A DNA stretch of 64,000 nt from Branchinecta lynchi (taxonomy: Eukaryota; Arthropoda; Branchiopoda; Anostraca; Branchinectidae), in the NCBI GenBank assembly GCA_023053575.1, contig JAKZAP010000004.1, positions 6,863,572-6,927,571 of the forward strand, written 5' to 3'. The notes beneath the pieces were generated by a model. The model ran no database searches. It saw only the letters and a program-made list of their open reading frames with translations, and had not been told where the DNA came from. Shown here piece after piece: positions 55,601 through 64,000 of the stretch. Within the stretch, counting starts at the first letter, position 1. Every line of letters starts with the position of its first letter. The translations under genes were made by a program, and so were the position numbers.

Positions 55601-58600
55601 AAAATTGGTCTGGCGCTCTGCGAGCGCCCAGATTAGCCTTTTATTCGCCCATGCTGGTCAGTTGCTTCATAATTTATGTAACTCTTTGTTAAACTTGTAT
55701 GTTTAAAGTTTAACTGAAAAGCTAATTTATTTTGTACCCTTTAACTGAATACACTGCATAATTTGGATTGTGTACAGAGTTTTTTTTTATTTTGACTATT
55801 CTCTAAAATGACAGTCAGAATCTCTACTACCGTCCGCACAACGGAAAACTCTATTATGACGTGGAAAATTCAATCTCAATAGAAAAGTGGCTTTTCAGTG
55901 CCCATTGGTGAGCTCGGTGATCACTGCTCACTGCGTGGACAATCATTTTTCATAAATCGCTTTCGTCAAGCATAAACACAGGTACAAGCGCATACTGGCA
56001 CCACAAATCCAAGAGGGAAATTCCACTATATCACCATCGATTATTCATGAATAACGGAGCAACGAAGAAACGCATTTTCATCGGGTCTTCAAGTCTCTTT
56101 AAGTGAATAAGTAATGGGTAACTAGATTGTTTCATCTCAGCCCGTTCAGTTAAACTTTAACACAAAAAGTGACAGTCAGAGCAAAATAACAGCAGTGTTA
56201 GTAGTAGCGCCAAAAACTATGCTTTCCATTCTACACAATCAGGCCATATTTCTAGCGCCCCCACTACGCCTGTGGCGGTTAAAGCGAGACAAACTTTCGA
56301 GTTCAGAAAATGCTAGTAAAGCTAAGCTGCGGTCTGTACACAAAGAAGAAACAGGGGAGGTTGTATCTTTTTTTGCTATGTCCCGAATTTTAAGTTATTG
56401 GAGCCATCGCTAGTGCACGACTGATTGAGTCTCAGTAGGACGTTCTCGATCACCAAATATATCCGGGCATCTGTGCTGCGGGAGAGTTTCAACTAAAAAA
56501 GGACGAGAATCATCCGACAGAAAAGTGAACACCTGAAAAGGATACAAACTTTCCTTTGCGTAACCTAATGGTTTGTTTTCATCTCAATCAGGAACCCCAA
56601 AGCAAAAACACTGTTTTTATCTTTTTCCGGACAAGAACAACTTTTACGACAAAAGTCTGGTTAAAGACAAATCTCATCCGCCTCCACCGCCGGCAGTATT
56701 TACTCCTATTATGAGTGGTAATACACCATATTTGGAGAACTCAATTTTGCTATCTCAGATTTAGGACGAATTTTTTACAGTGTAGTGGTACTAGTGTCGC
56801 TGATATTTGAGCGTGTGTCACTTCTAAGTCTTGGCGCTATTCCCGAGTGTTGTTTTACTCTGCGACTGTATATCTAAGCCGCGTTAGAAACACTAACAGT
56901 AATCTAATATTGTCGACGACCATCCTTAGATGGCGTTTTATTGAACTATGGTTTAGCGCTACTGTTGCTTAATTTAAAAGCTGTAGTCGTAGCTCGACAA
57001 AACAGTCGGATAACATCCCTAATTCCCGACGTTTCTTCTCTGTCGAAATTACAGCGCGGATATGAGAACCGTTCGTCTGTTCCACTTCGAAATTTAGTTT
57101 AATTACCATGTGTCTTTTATTTCAAATAAAATATAACACCGCTCTTGTTAATAACATCCACGAACCGCTAAATTAAATAGTAATAATAATAATAATAGTA
57201 CAATGCAATTAAAAAAGGTCATTGGTCTCCTCAGTCAACGAATAAAACACTTTTCATCATACATTTTTTCAGCGTAGGCTAGGTCGTCCAGATAATTTGT
57301 GAAGCCCTTCGGGGCCGTCGGGCGAAACACAGAAGAAATAGAATTTTGTATGCTTTTGTCCAGCGTCGGTCGACTCGTCGGCACATCGGGTTCTTTTTAT
57401 ACGCAAGAAATAGAATCCTGCAAACATTTGTCGGGCAAAACAAGGAAGAAAACAAACCATGCATGCTTTTTGTCGGGCCTCGGTATTCTCTACGGCATAT
57501 CGGGTTCTTTTTGTACATAAGGAAGAAAGAAGAAATCAAACTTGTATGCTTTTGTCGGCCGTCGTCGACATCTCGGGTTCTTTTCATACGCAAGAAATAA
57601 AATCCTGCCAATATTTGTCGGGCAAAACACGGAAGAAATCGAGTTCGGCGTGCTTTTGTCGTGCCTCGGTGTTGTCGTCGGCACATCTGGTTCTTTTTAT
57701 ACATAAGGAATACAGAAGAAATACAATTGTGTATGCTTTGTTGGGCATTGTTCCACTCGTCGGCACATCGGGTTCTATTTATACGTAAGAAATCAAATGC
57801 TGCAGCTTTATCGGGCACAACGGGTTAATTTTTACACGTCAGAAATCAACTTCTGTACAATACAGTCGCGCCAAACACAAAAGAAATCAGATGCTGTATG
57901 GTTTTCGGGGCGTCGGTATTCTCGTCGGCACAGTGGGTTCTTTTTACACGTAAGAAATCAAATTCTGTAAACCTTTATCGGGCGCATCCCGAAAGTTTTA
58001 AGTTTCGTCGGCACTTCGGCTTCTATTTACATGTAAGAAATCGAATTCTGAATGCTTTTGTCGAGCGTCGGTGATCTTTCGGCATATTGGGTTCTTTTTA
58101 TACTTAATAAATCAAATACTGCAAACATTGTCGGTCGCAAATTTTTACAGAAAAAATACAGATTAAAAAAATTTCGCATGCAGCGCTTAGTTCAAATTAG
58201 TCTGAGTATAATCGTTGCGAGCTTCGCTGTTTAGGTGAAGCTGAAACGAGAAGGCGAATGTGTGAATTTAGATATATGAATTTACAGACAATCTCAACTG
58301 ATGTATTAAAATTAGTTTTACACAAAATTTCGCCTGCGGCGCATTTTGTAGTATTCCCTGTTTGGAAGATCGGTGTTTCATTTAATTGGCGTTTTAGGAT
58401 TGACATTCTTGGGGGATTGAACACATCAAAAGCTAGAACTTGTATGGTAGATATAGCAAAATGTTTCCGGACGAAAGGCAGAATACAACAAATTTCGCCT
58501 GCGGCGCTTACTTTAACTTGTTCTGGGTACAGTCGTTGGAAGCTTCGCTTTTCATCGAAAGCTGAAATAGACTTTAGTAGATAAAATTAGATCAAAGGAA

Positions 58601-61600
58601 TAGCCTCAACTTATGCGTTACAATTAGTTTTACACAAAATTTAGACTGCGGCGCGCATTTTGTAGCATTTTCTGCAGTCTGTAGTTTTAGTGATTTGTAG
58701 TATTCTCTGTAGCATCGCCGTTTCATTTAGTTGGCGTTTTAGGATGGACATCTGGGTTTGAAACACGTTAAAAGCTAGAAATTGTATGGTAGGTATAGAA
58801 CAAAAAAATCGGAAAAAAGACAGATTTAAAACATTTCGCCTGCGGCACTTAGTTTAACTTGTTCTGGGTACAGTCGTCAGAAGCTTCGCTTTTTAGCGAA
58901 AGTTGAAATGAAAAGCCAAATATGTGAACTTTAAAACACGAAACACGAAGGAATATCTTCAAATGATGTATTACAGTTAGTTTTACATCGGTTCTATTTT
59001 ATGCTAGTGGGGTATGAAGCGGCAACGGCGCATTTTGTCGACACATATTTTAGTCCGTCGGCACAAACGGGACATCCCCCCCCCCCCCCAAAGGTAAAAG
59101 GCTAGTGACGCCCCTGTATATATATATATATATTTATATAAATTATGTATATACTTTTTATTCAAACAATGTTTACAACGGATACGTCAGCTACGATTCT
59201 TCATCAGCGATATTTCGGCCGTTCTTGGCAAGGGTCCTCGTCAGGCTGTCAATCCTCTGGTTCAACTTCGGGGAAACAGAAAAAATTTGAATAAATGTTT
59301 CAAAGTCAGTTTGGGCTCAAAGAATATTTATGTATATACGCTTAACATCAGAGGATTAATTAATAAGCTGGTCAATAAAAGACTCGACTATCTTACTTCT
59401 GTTTCTTTCGTCACGAAAGATAGCTCTTAGAGCAAATATCCCACTTCTTCTTTCCACAACGGTATATTTAGAGGGGGGGGGGGGGGGGGGGCTAACTATT
59501 CGAAATCGATCAACTTACCGGTTCCTTTCCAAAGAAGCTCGTTTCTTTTCGTCGGGGTCCTCATCTGACAACGTTGCCCCGCTTCTTCTTCTTTTCTTCG
59601 TACTCGAACTTTCCGAGGGTAGGCAGTTTGTTGTCACGGAAAAGTGCCGTCCAGAATTATTCATAAACAGCTGTGCGGAGTTCAAATTGAAGACATCCTC
59701 AGAGGGGTCCTTTCGAAGAATTTGCCTCAGTTTCTAGAATAAACAAGATCAAGGTTTCGACGCGATCCCAAAGGAACACGTAAGACAATATAACATAGTA
59801 TGTCGTCTTTGGAAAGTTAATCGGAACTAATTTAAGCGACATAAAATCGCGTCAAAAATCGAAAACTTGTTTTTTTTGTTAGACTTGCACGTTGAGAACT
59901 TGTATAATCACGATTAGCGAACGAGAATCTGCCGAAAAACTTGCCAAGTGATATATAGACGAATGCAGGGGCATCACTGTGGGGGGAGGACTCCCCCCCC
60001 CCCAAAGGTCGTGAAGAAGTACTTTTGTCGTGCGAAGTTAGCCTTTCTGGGTACAGTCGTTGGACGCTTCACTCTTTAGCGAAAGCTGAACGAAAAGCCG
60101 AATATGTGAATTTGAATATAAAGGAAAATCTCAACTGATGCATTACAATTCATTTTACACCGGTTCTATTGTGTGCTGGAGGGGAATGTACGAAGCGGCA
60201 GCGGCGTGTTTTGTCGGCAAATTTTGTAGTCCTTAGGCACAAACTGGACTCCCCCCCCCCAAAGGTCGTGAAGAAGTACTTTTGTTGTGCGAAGTTAGCC
60301 TTTCTGGGTACAGTCGTTGGACGCTTCACTCTTTAGCGAAAGCTGAACGAAAAGCCGAATATGTGAATTTGAATATAAAGGAATAATCTCAACTGATGCA
60401 TTACAATTCATTTTACACCGGTTCTATTGTGTGCTGGAGGGGAATGTACGAAGCGGCAGTGGCGTGTTTTGTCGGCAAATTTTGTAGTCCCTAGGCACAA
60501 ACTGGACTCCCCCCCCCCAAAGGTCGTGAAGAAGTACTTTTGTCGTGCGAAGTTAGCCTTTCTGGGTACAGTCGTTGGACGCTTCACTCTTTAGCGAAAG
60601 CTGAACGAAAAGCCGAATATGTGAATTTGAATATAAAGGAATAATTTCAACTGATGCATTACAATTCATTTTACACCGGTTCTATTGTGTGCTGGAGGGG
60701 AATGTACGAAGCGGCAGCGGCATGTTTTGTCGGCAAATTTTGTAGTCCTTAGGCACAAACTGGACCCCCCCCCCCCCCGCAAGGTAAAAGGCTAGTGACG
60801 CGCCTGGGCAAATGGATAGTTCTAGACACAGAACTGCTGGACCCCGCAACAGCCTTGCAGGGGATTTAGTCAATGCCAAATCGTTCAATTCACAAATTTG
60901 ACCTCTTCTTTCACGAAAGTATCAAAGAGATATGGGAGTAGGTCTGCGTAAGAGCGGGTTTGAAAAAAGGAGGAAATAGGCGATGTAATAAGTTGTACGG
61001 CAGATTGTCTGCCACTTGATCAGAAAGGGCGGTATACTGATCACATAAATTATTTTCTTTCTTTTCAAACCCACTCTAAAGTATAACTCCTCCGCGTACA
61101 ACTCTTTGGTCTACGAGGCAGGGTTGTTCCGTCAATATTAAACAGTTGGTAGGACTCCTCATTGTACCCCTATTCCATAGAGGCAGGTGCCTGTGAAAGG
61201 TCATATTTTCATTCATATTCGATTATCTGTGTCAACTTTTTACGTGTTTGCCACGACCGTTGGCTCTTACAGCAATAGATCTTATCTTATCTCGTGCAGA
61301 AGTGAAAGCCTTTTTTGTGACGTAACATATTAGCTGATACCTCTTTGGCAGAGAGTCCTCCAAGGTCTGGGGTTCTAGCCAATCCGTCTGCAATCCCTAA
61401 GGGATCCGTTTTCATATTCCGTATATCCGACAGCGTAACTTCTCGGTCGGACGATGAGTTCGACGACAGTCCGAAAAGGAAGTCCGAGGTGTCGACGACA
61501 TTCTGATTATCATCTTCCTGGTGAGTAGTCAGTGGATGCTCGACCCCGGGAGGGCAGACAATTACCGATGTCTGCTTCACAAACCGTCTAGAAGAGTTAA

Positions 61601-63054
61601 AATGAATTAAGCGTTCATTCAAATGTCGGGGGGGGGGGGGTACGATACGGTACTCTATTGTAAAACAAACTATCACAGCATTAAATTACCCAACTTGCCA
61701 TTTTGGTCAGCTACATCGTAATAAGGTAATTATACATGATAAGGCAGTAATCAAGAAATAACCATTCAAAATAAAGCATTGAACAGTTAAAACATTGTGG
61801 GGGATAATTTTTCATTAGTTCAAAATTTCAACGAACGCTGGCGCAAAGCTCTCTCTGTAACGCTTGGTTCTTGCACTGATGAAGTTGAGAACCGGAAGTT
61901 TTTGTTCTTTAGCTCGACCTTTTGGTGGGCAACGTGGGGCTGGAAATAGTTGCTGAAAATTTGGATGGAAACGCAGATTATTCCCGAACCTGGTACAAAG
62001 AGTAACATGTCTGGCTGCTAAGGTTAGGTTAGGAGGCAGAACTCCTTGAGAAGGAGGATATAAGACACTTTGCATAATTCTCAAGGCTCTCTTCTTGATA
62101 GTTTCAGGCCTACCAGGCTGATCTACCGTCAGGCTAAAGCGCCATACAGGATAAGCACGACGGTAGGTCGGTCCGATAGGCTTGAAACCATCCATATGAG
62201 AGCCTTGAGCATTATCTACTGTCAGAGCAAAGTGCGGAGTACCCGCGTTTCTACTTTTCCCAGGGATTTGCTTCCGGTATTCTCGTGGGTGTTTCTTAGT
62301 TTGTTATTTAGTCTTAGTTTCCTATGAGTTGTTTGTTTATACTGCAGATGGCCTTTGAGTTTTTCAATACAGAACATATATACGTCTAGCTTCCTTATCG
62401 ACTTATAAGCTTCTGAAATCCCACCCTTTCGCCACTGTTTCGTTGTGTACCTGCGACTTTTAGCACTTCGTCGGCCGAGCCGAATTTTGCCAGTTACGCA
62501 ATGCAAACTTCAATGAAAGGTTCAAAGTCCGTCAACAACTCGTTCACACATAAGGACATGAGAAGCTTCAAAGTTTTTATTTACTTATTTTGGAGACGGT
62601 AGGCCATCAGGTCAGATCTCCTGTTTTCGACTTGTTTAATTTTGCTTGTTTTTCCCACTCTTTACACTCTTACTTCAGTTTTCAAATATTCTGCGTCGAG
62701 CCACCGCGTCCGAGAGCGGGAAGGTTGGATAGAGTCGACAACCGCTAACATGGAAATCGCTATTGACCTGAAAGAACAAGAAAAGGACACTTACGGACGC
62801 GCAGACGTCTTGATTGCTTCGACATTGCCGGTTCCGTTACTCGTTTGCAGCACCGGGGGCTGAGTCACTGTTGGTCTGCTATCTGGCTCAGGTGAAGCAT
62901 CTTCCCTGATTACGGGTGTGGGGACCAAAAAATCGGTCATCGCGGGGAAGGATGGGCAACTTGAAATTTTCGAGGTATACTTCTGAAGGTGTTCAGACAT
63001 AACATGAAATATGGGGGTATGAAGAACATCATCGGTCCTCTTGCCAGTGTTTGG
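49360..63054 (-). CDS. ATF2/ATF7/CREB5-like bZIP transcription factor, 5' partial
   Basis: Exons 63054-62795, 61587-61341, 59733-59519, 50728-50538 and 49601-49360 join with matching phases into 384 codons plus stop. The family binds CRE/AP-1 DNA sites as dimers in the nucleus and acts in stress-kinase responses. Residues 214-252 hold the acidic lead DEDPDEKKR and the basic region LERN/RAAAQRSRLKRK, with the invariant N240 and R248. The zipper follows and ends AQLKSLLLAHKDCPVT, near-identical to the ATF2 class. The spacing from the basic region to LLL equals that of human ATF2. The N-terminal zinc finger of ATF2 is not seen, so it is upstream, lost or decayed. The tail past the zipper is unrecognised. 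Confidence 0.9.
49795..50232 (-). mobile_element. LINE 3' end in the last intron of the ATF2-like gene
   Basis: The minus frame 50232-49957 has the Cys/His end pattern seen in LINE ORF2 C-termini (NEDICHLLCDCRELRG). It is followed by an AT-rich 3' region and an atga/tcat tandem tail at 49796-49810 next to aaataaa. Reverse transcriptase blocks are absent. Confidence 0.5.
50538..50728 (-). CDS. ATF2-like gene, bZIP exon
   Basis: Acceptor cttttgcag/agccgc, donor ctcgaag/gtagcc; 191 bases. It encodes the rest of the basic region (RAAAQRSRLKRKQQMVEMKK) and the leucine zipper (SLRHEVAQLKSLLLAHKD). The heptad positions read Met, Leu, Ala, Leu, Leu. The Ala in the middle is unusual and may affect dimer partners. 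Confidence 0.95.
50845..51110 (-). mobile_element. Probable LINE 3' end with taag-type tail
   Basis: The aagt tandem run at 50857-50873 followed on plus by aatttgctatg... resembles the microsatellite tail arrangement of the other LINE fragments here. No coding homology is seen, so support is weak. Confidence 0.3.
51942..52002. mobile_element. 61-bp minimal hAT-like element
   Basis: cagagcaaaacaacac to gtgttattttgctctg: the ends pair at 15 of 16 positions. A perfect 8-bp duplication, catgcagc, is present at 51934-51941 and 52003-52010. It belongs to the same family as 1929-2275 and has almost no interior. It lies in the long intron of the ATF2-like gene. Confidence 0.85.
52212..52610 (+). mobile_element. 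Orphan left end of a CAGGGGCGTC hAT-like element
   Basis: It starts caggggcgtcgctggtc, followed by a G12 run at 52240. CGCCTGCGGCG-type boxes in reverse orientation occur at 52412 and 52580. I found no matching right end, so the element is truncated or its end has decayed. Confidence 0.5.
52620..53276 (+). repeat. Satellite-like repeat, left part (split by a hAT-like element)
   Basis: Units of roughly 130-150 bp share 'gattccgggcgaactact', 'tgtccggcaa', 'ggattcagcatgtcttctta' and 'taatcaacttcaaat'. The array continues after the insertion at 54679-55190 and a copy is at 14.4 kb. Confidence 0.6.
53277..54670. mobile_element. hAT-like element, 1394 bp, with internal tandem repeats
   Basis: Perfect 15-bp inverted ends, CAGGGGCGTCGCAAG, and a perfect 8-bp target duplication, cttcttac (53269-53276 and 54671-54678). 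The uninterrupted target occurs at 54921-54930. Inside are about three 170-200-bp units marked by gattcggta and 'aattaccagga.tcggaagtt' (53385-53900), two CGCCTGCGGCG boxes (54181 and 54384), and gattcggtaaaatttt near both ends in direct orientation. No transposase frame, so non-autonomous. Confidence 0.9.
54679..55190 (+). repeat. Satellite-like repeat, right part and terminal segment
   Basis: It continues the 52620-53276 array with two more units, then the 'cacccctaaatatggggctacaaagccca' block, 'caccaagtttcatcaaaatg' and a gacggacggacggac run, ending at ttttgggattcccaaaa. The same terminal order is at 14560-14760. Confidence 0.6.
55191..56176. other. Intronic, nothing recognised except a small hairpin
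   Basis: The dyad tctggcgctctgcgagcgcccaga lies near 55602. No gene or element border otherwise. Confidence 0.4.
56177..56862. mobile_element. hAT-like element, CAGAGCAAAA family, long copy
   Basis: It starts cagagcaaaataacagc and ends ttgttttactctg. The interior matches 1929-2275 at both sides (actacgcctgtggc, tagtaaagctaag, gtgtcacttctaagtcttggcgct), with about 300 extra bases in the middle (about 56440-56760). The target duplication is only 6 of 8 at best. Confidence 0.6.
57250..58140. repeat. Degenerate tandem repeat (about 100-bp half units)
   Basis: Recurring phrases are 'gtcggcacatcgggttcttttta', 'tacgtaagaaatcaaattctg', 'caaacatttgtcgggcaaaaca' and 'gtatgcttttgtcggg'. The repeat leaves long open frames on both strands (179 codons on minus), but these are products of the repeat. 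It probably forms the left part of the element ending at 59116. Confidence 0.6.
58141..59116 (+). mobile_element. Right part of a hAT-like element with CGCCTGCGGCG boxes
   Basis: It contains several alternating segments: box cgcctgcggcg (58328, 58496, and variants near 58167, 58644 and 58838), the hairpin gcttcgctttt..gcgaaagc (58540 and 58882) and 'gttttacacaaaattt'. It ends with a C-run and aaaaggctagtgacgcccctg at 59116, the same terminus as 60806. The left end is not identified. Confidence 0.6.
59213..59244 (-). ncRNA. Hammerhead-ribozyme-like core, copy 3
   Basis: On minus: CTGACGA, a partly paired stem ggaccctt..aacggcc, then GAAA. Length 32, as in copies 1 and 2. From the three copies the inferred ancestor has a perfect stem ggaccctt/aagggtcc, exactly what a hammerhead stem II needs. 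Activity of this copy is doubtful. Confidence 0.35.
59472..59491 (+). repeat. Poly-G run beside a splice donor
   Basis: About 20 consecutive G on plus (C in the transcript of the ATF2-like gene), starting 27 bases into the intron after the exon 59733-59519. Length is likely variable and assembly errors are possible. Confidence 0.8.
59519..59733 (-). CDS. ATF2-like gene, exon with start of basic region
   Basis: Acceptor tattctag/aaactg, donor aaccg/gtaagt; 215 bases. It encodes KLRQILRKDPSEDVFNLNSA, then STKKRRRSGATLSDEDPDEK and LERN. No standard ORF scan shows it because it lacks an ATG in frame. The donor is followed within about 27 bases by a run of some 20 C on minus. Confidence 0.9.
59966..60806. 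mobile_element. hAT-like element with three tandem 257-bp units
   Basis: It starts caggggcatcact and ends agtgacgcgcctg. Flanks gacgaatg and ggcaaatg agree at 6 of 8 positions. Three nearly identical units start at 60004, 60261 and 60519 (period 257-258), each beginning aaaggtcgtgaagaag after a C8-C10 run and containing 'tctgggtacagtcgttgg'. The units differ at only a few bases, so the amplification is recent. It lies in the intron between exons 61587-61341 and 59733-59519 of the ATF2-like gene. Confidence 0.8.
60807..61340. other. Intronic, nothing recognised
   Basis: Unique-looking intron sequence between the hAT-like element and an exon of the ATF2-like gene. No further feature supported. 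Confidence 0.4.
61341..61587 (-). CDS. ATF2-like gene, second visible exon
   Basis: Acceptor cttctag/acggtt, donor aaagag/gtatca; 247 bases. It encodes a Ser/Asp-rich stretch (FGLSSNSSSDREVTLSDIRN) and ends GLSAKE in phase 0. A longer open frame reading through the donor is not used. Confidence 0.8.
61815..62210 (-). mobile_element. LINE C-terminal fragment in an ATF2-like intron
   Basis: The minus frame 62195-61815 (YPVWRFSLTVDQ, IKKRALRIMQ, RTKRYRESFAPAFVEILN) is collinear with the fragment at 41577-42056 (APVWHFSLSQEQ, IQKRALLII, HSRYAKSFVPEFVKYFN), so both derive from one LINE family. An inverted repeat, ctcaaggctctc / gagagccttgag, brackets 62081-62210. Confidence 0.65.
62795..63054 (-). 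CDS. ATF2-like gene, first visible exon
   Basis: Acceptor tttctcag/ccaaac, donor gcgtcc/gtaagt. It encodes TGKRTDDVLHTPIFHVMSEH and FPAMTDFLVPTPVIREDASP. The phase-0 acceptor means at least one more exon lies upstream. The ATG at 63000 inside it is in frame but is probably not the start. The PTPVI segment could correspond to the ATF2 TPTPTRF kinase-target region, which is inference. Confidence 0.75.
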
Positions 63055-63600
63055 CTGAGAAAGAGATTGTCAAAATAAAAACTGGAAGAGTACATGCAGT
63101 TGGGCTACAAGAAGAAAGTGTGAAAAGCTTTGAGCCACATGAAATAATATGAAGGTTTTTCTATTGCAATTTTTACAATGACAATTCGCTTTATGTTCCT
63201 AAAAAATCCTTCGTTAAGAAGAATAACATCGAAAATGTCAACATAGTCACAGAGATAAAGCCTACTAATATGAGAGTACATAGCAATTTTTCTTAATTTA
63301 CACAATACTTTGTACGATCTAAATACAGTTTGGTTTCATAAAAACTTTCATCGAAACAAAATGATACTAAAACATACATTATATACAATTTACTCATGTT
63401 AAAATGTCAATTGAGTCAATTCGATCAAAAATTTCGCGAGAGTTCTTTGTGGTATAAAAGAACAATGGTAGTGTCACAAATAAGTGCTAGGATTTTCAAC
63501 CATAAATAAAACAATGCATTTATTCAAGCAATACATAAAACCAAGAACGGACGGACGGAAAGTTTGGATGCAATATTCAAAGTTCCAGAAGATTTTTCGC
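63055..63600. other. AT-rich stretch upstream of the visible ATF2-like exons
   Basis: No further exon of the ATF2-like gene is recognised. The missing 5' exon may lie here as an untranslated exon, or beyond the window. Confidence 0.4.
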
Positions 63601-63771
63601 CCAGCTGTACTACCAACAGGGCAGAAACTGCAGAGCGCTTCGTGGAAAACGAAGATTCACCAGTCCTGTATTGTTGAAGACAGTCCATCTGCGTGCTCCA
63701 CAACAAGAGGGGAGCACCCTGGTGAGTGGAACTTACTCAGTTTACCACCTCCCCCAGTAACCAGAGTAAAG

Positions 63772-64000
63772 AGATGTCTCTACAGAGAGCACCCCCAGAG
63801 CATTTGAATCGCCAGGTAGCAGGGATTCAACATATAGTCAGTCAACCAACAAGAGAGTCAGAAGAAATGAGAGCTGCAAATTACGCCCCAACCCCAGGAT
63901 ACAGGCCCATGCTTGATGGGTCAGCAGGGCATACTCCAGGGAGCAAAAAGAGAAAAAATGATGATCGTAGCCGAAGCCCAGATGATGAACACATCTGGAC
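63772..64000 (+). CDS. Open frame running off the right edge, unidentified
   Basis: From ATG at 63772 the frame stays open for 76 codons to the window end. It encodes SLQRAPPEHLNRQVAGIQHI, RPMLDGSAGHTPGSKKRKND and DRSRSPDDEHIW. The basic KKRK cluster could be a nuclear localisation signal. Upstream the frame is open back to a TGA at about 63720, next to a possible donor (ccctg/gtgagt), so the true start may differ. It could be a host gene or ORF1 of a retrotransposon. A search with the continuation is needed to decide. Confidence 0.4.

Noticed and set aside
57279..57818. 179-codon minus frame with repeated Cys-Arg-Arg text
   Set aside because: It follows the 100-bp tandem repeat exactly, and the plus strand is equally open. 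No domain and no start context.

Overview
The window is nuclear DNA from an animal. It has introns with GT/AG junctions whose phases agree, long repeat-filled introns, non-LTR retrotransposon fragments, many short inverted-repeat DNA transposons, and a nuclear-coded mitochondrial respiratory subunit. COX7C-like and ATF2-like proteins place it in Metazoa. The COX7C sequence and the imperfect repeats ending in runs of the tetramer gacg or gaca lean towards an arthropod or other protostome, but I cannot fix the phylum.

Three host genes can be rebuilt exon by exon. (1) Minus strand, 31575 down to 9849: seven exons joining into 609 codons of an arginine-rich, SR/RD-type nuclear protein. The N-terminus is Tyr/Pro/Gln-rich, followed by an RS/RP-rich region, a non-repetitive alpha-helical region and a long Arg/Asp repeat. 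The 3' end lies beyond the left edge or was not found. (2) Plus strand, 35539-39502: a complete two-exon COX7C gene (69 aa, cytochrome c oxidase), divergent from gene 1. (3) Minus strand, 63054 down to 49360: five exons (384 aa plus stop) of an ATF2/ATF7/CREB5-type bZIP factor, with an intron inside the basic region. Its N-terminal part is missing from the window or not recognised. A fourth open frame, 63772-64000 on plus, runs off the right edge and is unidentified.

Most of the rest is mobile or repetitive DNA. Left part (1-9.3 kb): LINE remains, a hAT-like miniature element, two copies of a hammerhead-ribozyme-like core, tandem repeats, a 3.2 kb array of a degenerate repeat, and a tRNA-like insertion with a perfect 19-bp duplication. 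The same array family recurs inverted at 14.86-16.6 kb. The introns of gene 1 at 18-23 kb hold broken protein-coding relics of unknown origin. Elsewhere, at least nine short DNA elements can be delimited with target-site duplications: hAT-like with 8 bp, TA-type, and TTAA-type. Some are nested inside other repeats. Several hAT-like elements share poly-C/poly-G tracts next to their ends, internal tandem repeats and a recurring CGCCTGCGGCG box.

The genes do not form an operon or a shared pathway. They are ordinary neighbours in a repeat-rich region: a probable RNA-processing protein, a respiratory-chain subunit and a stress-type transcription factor.
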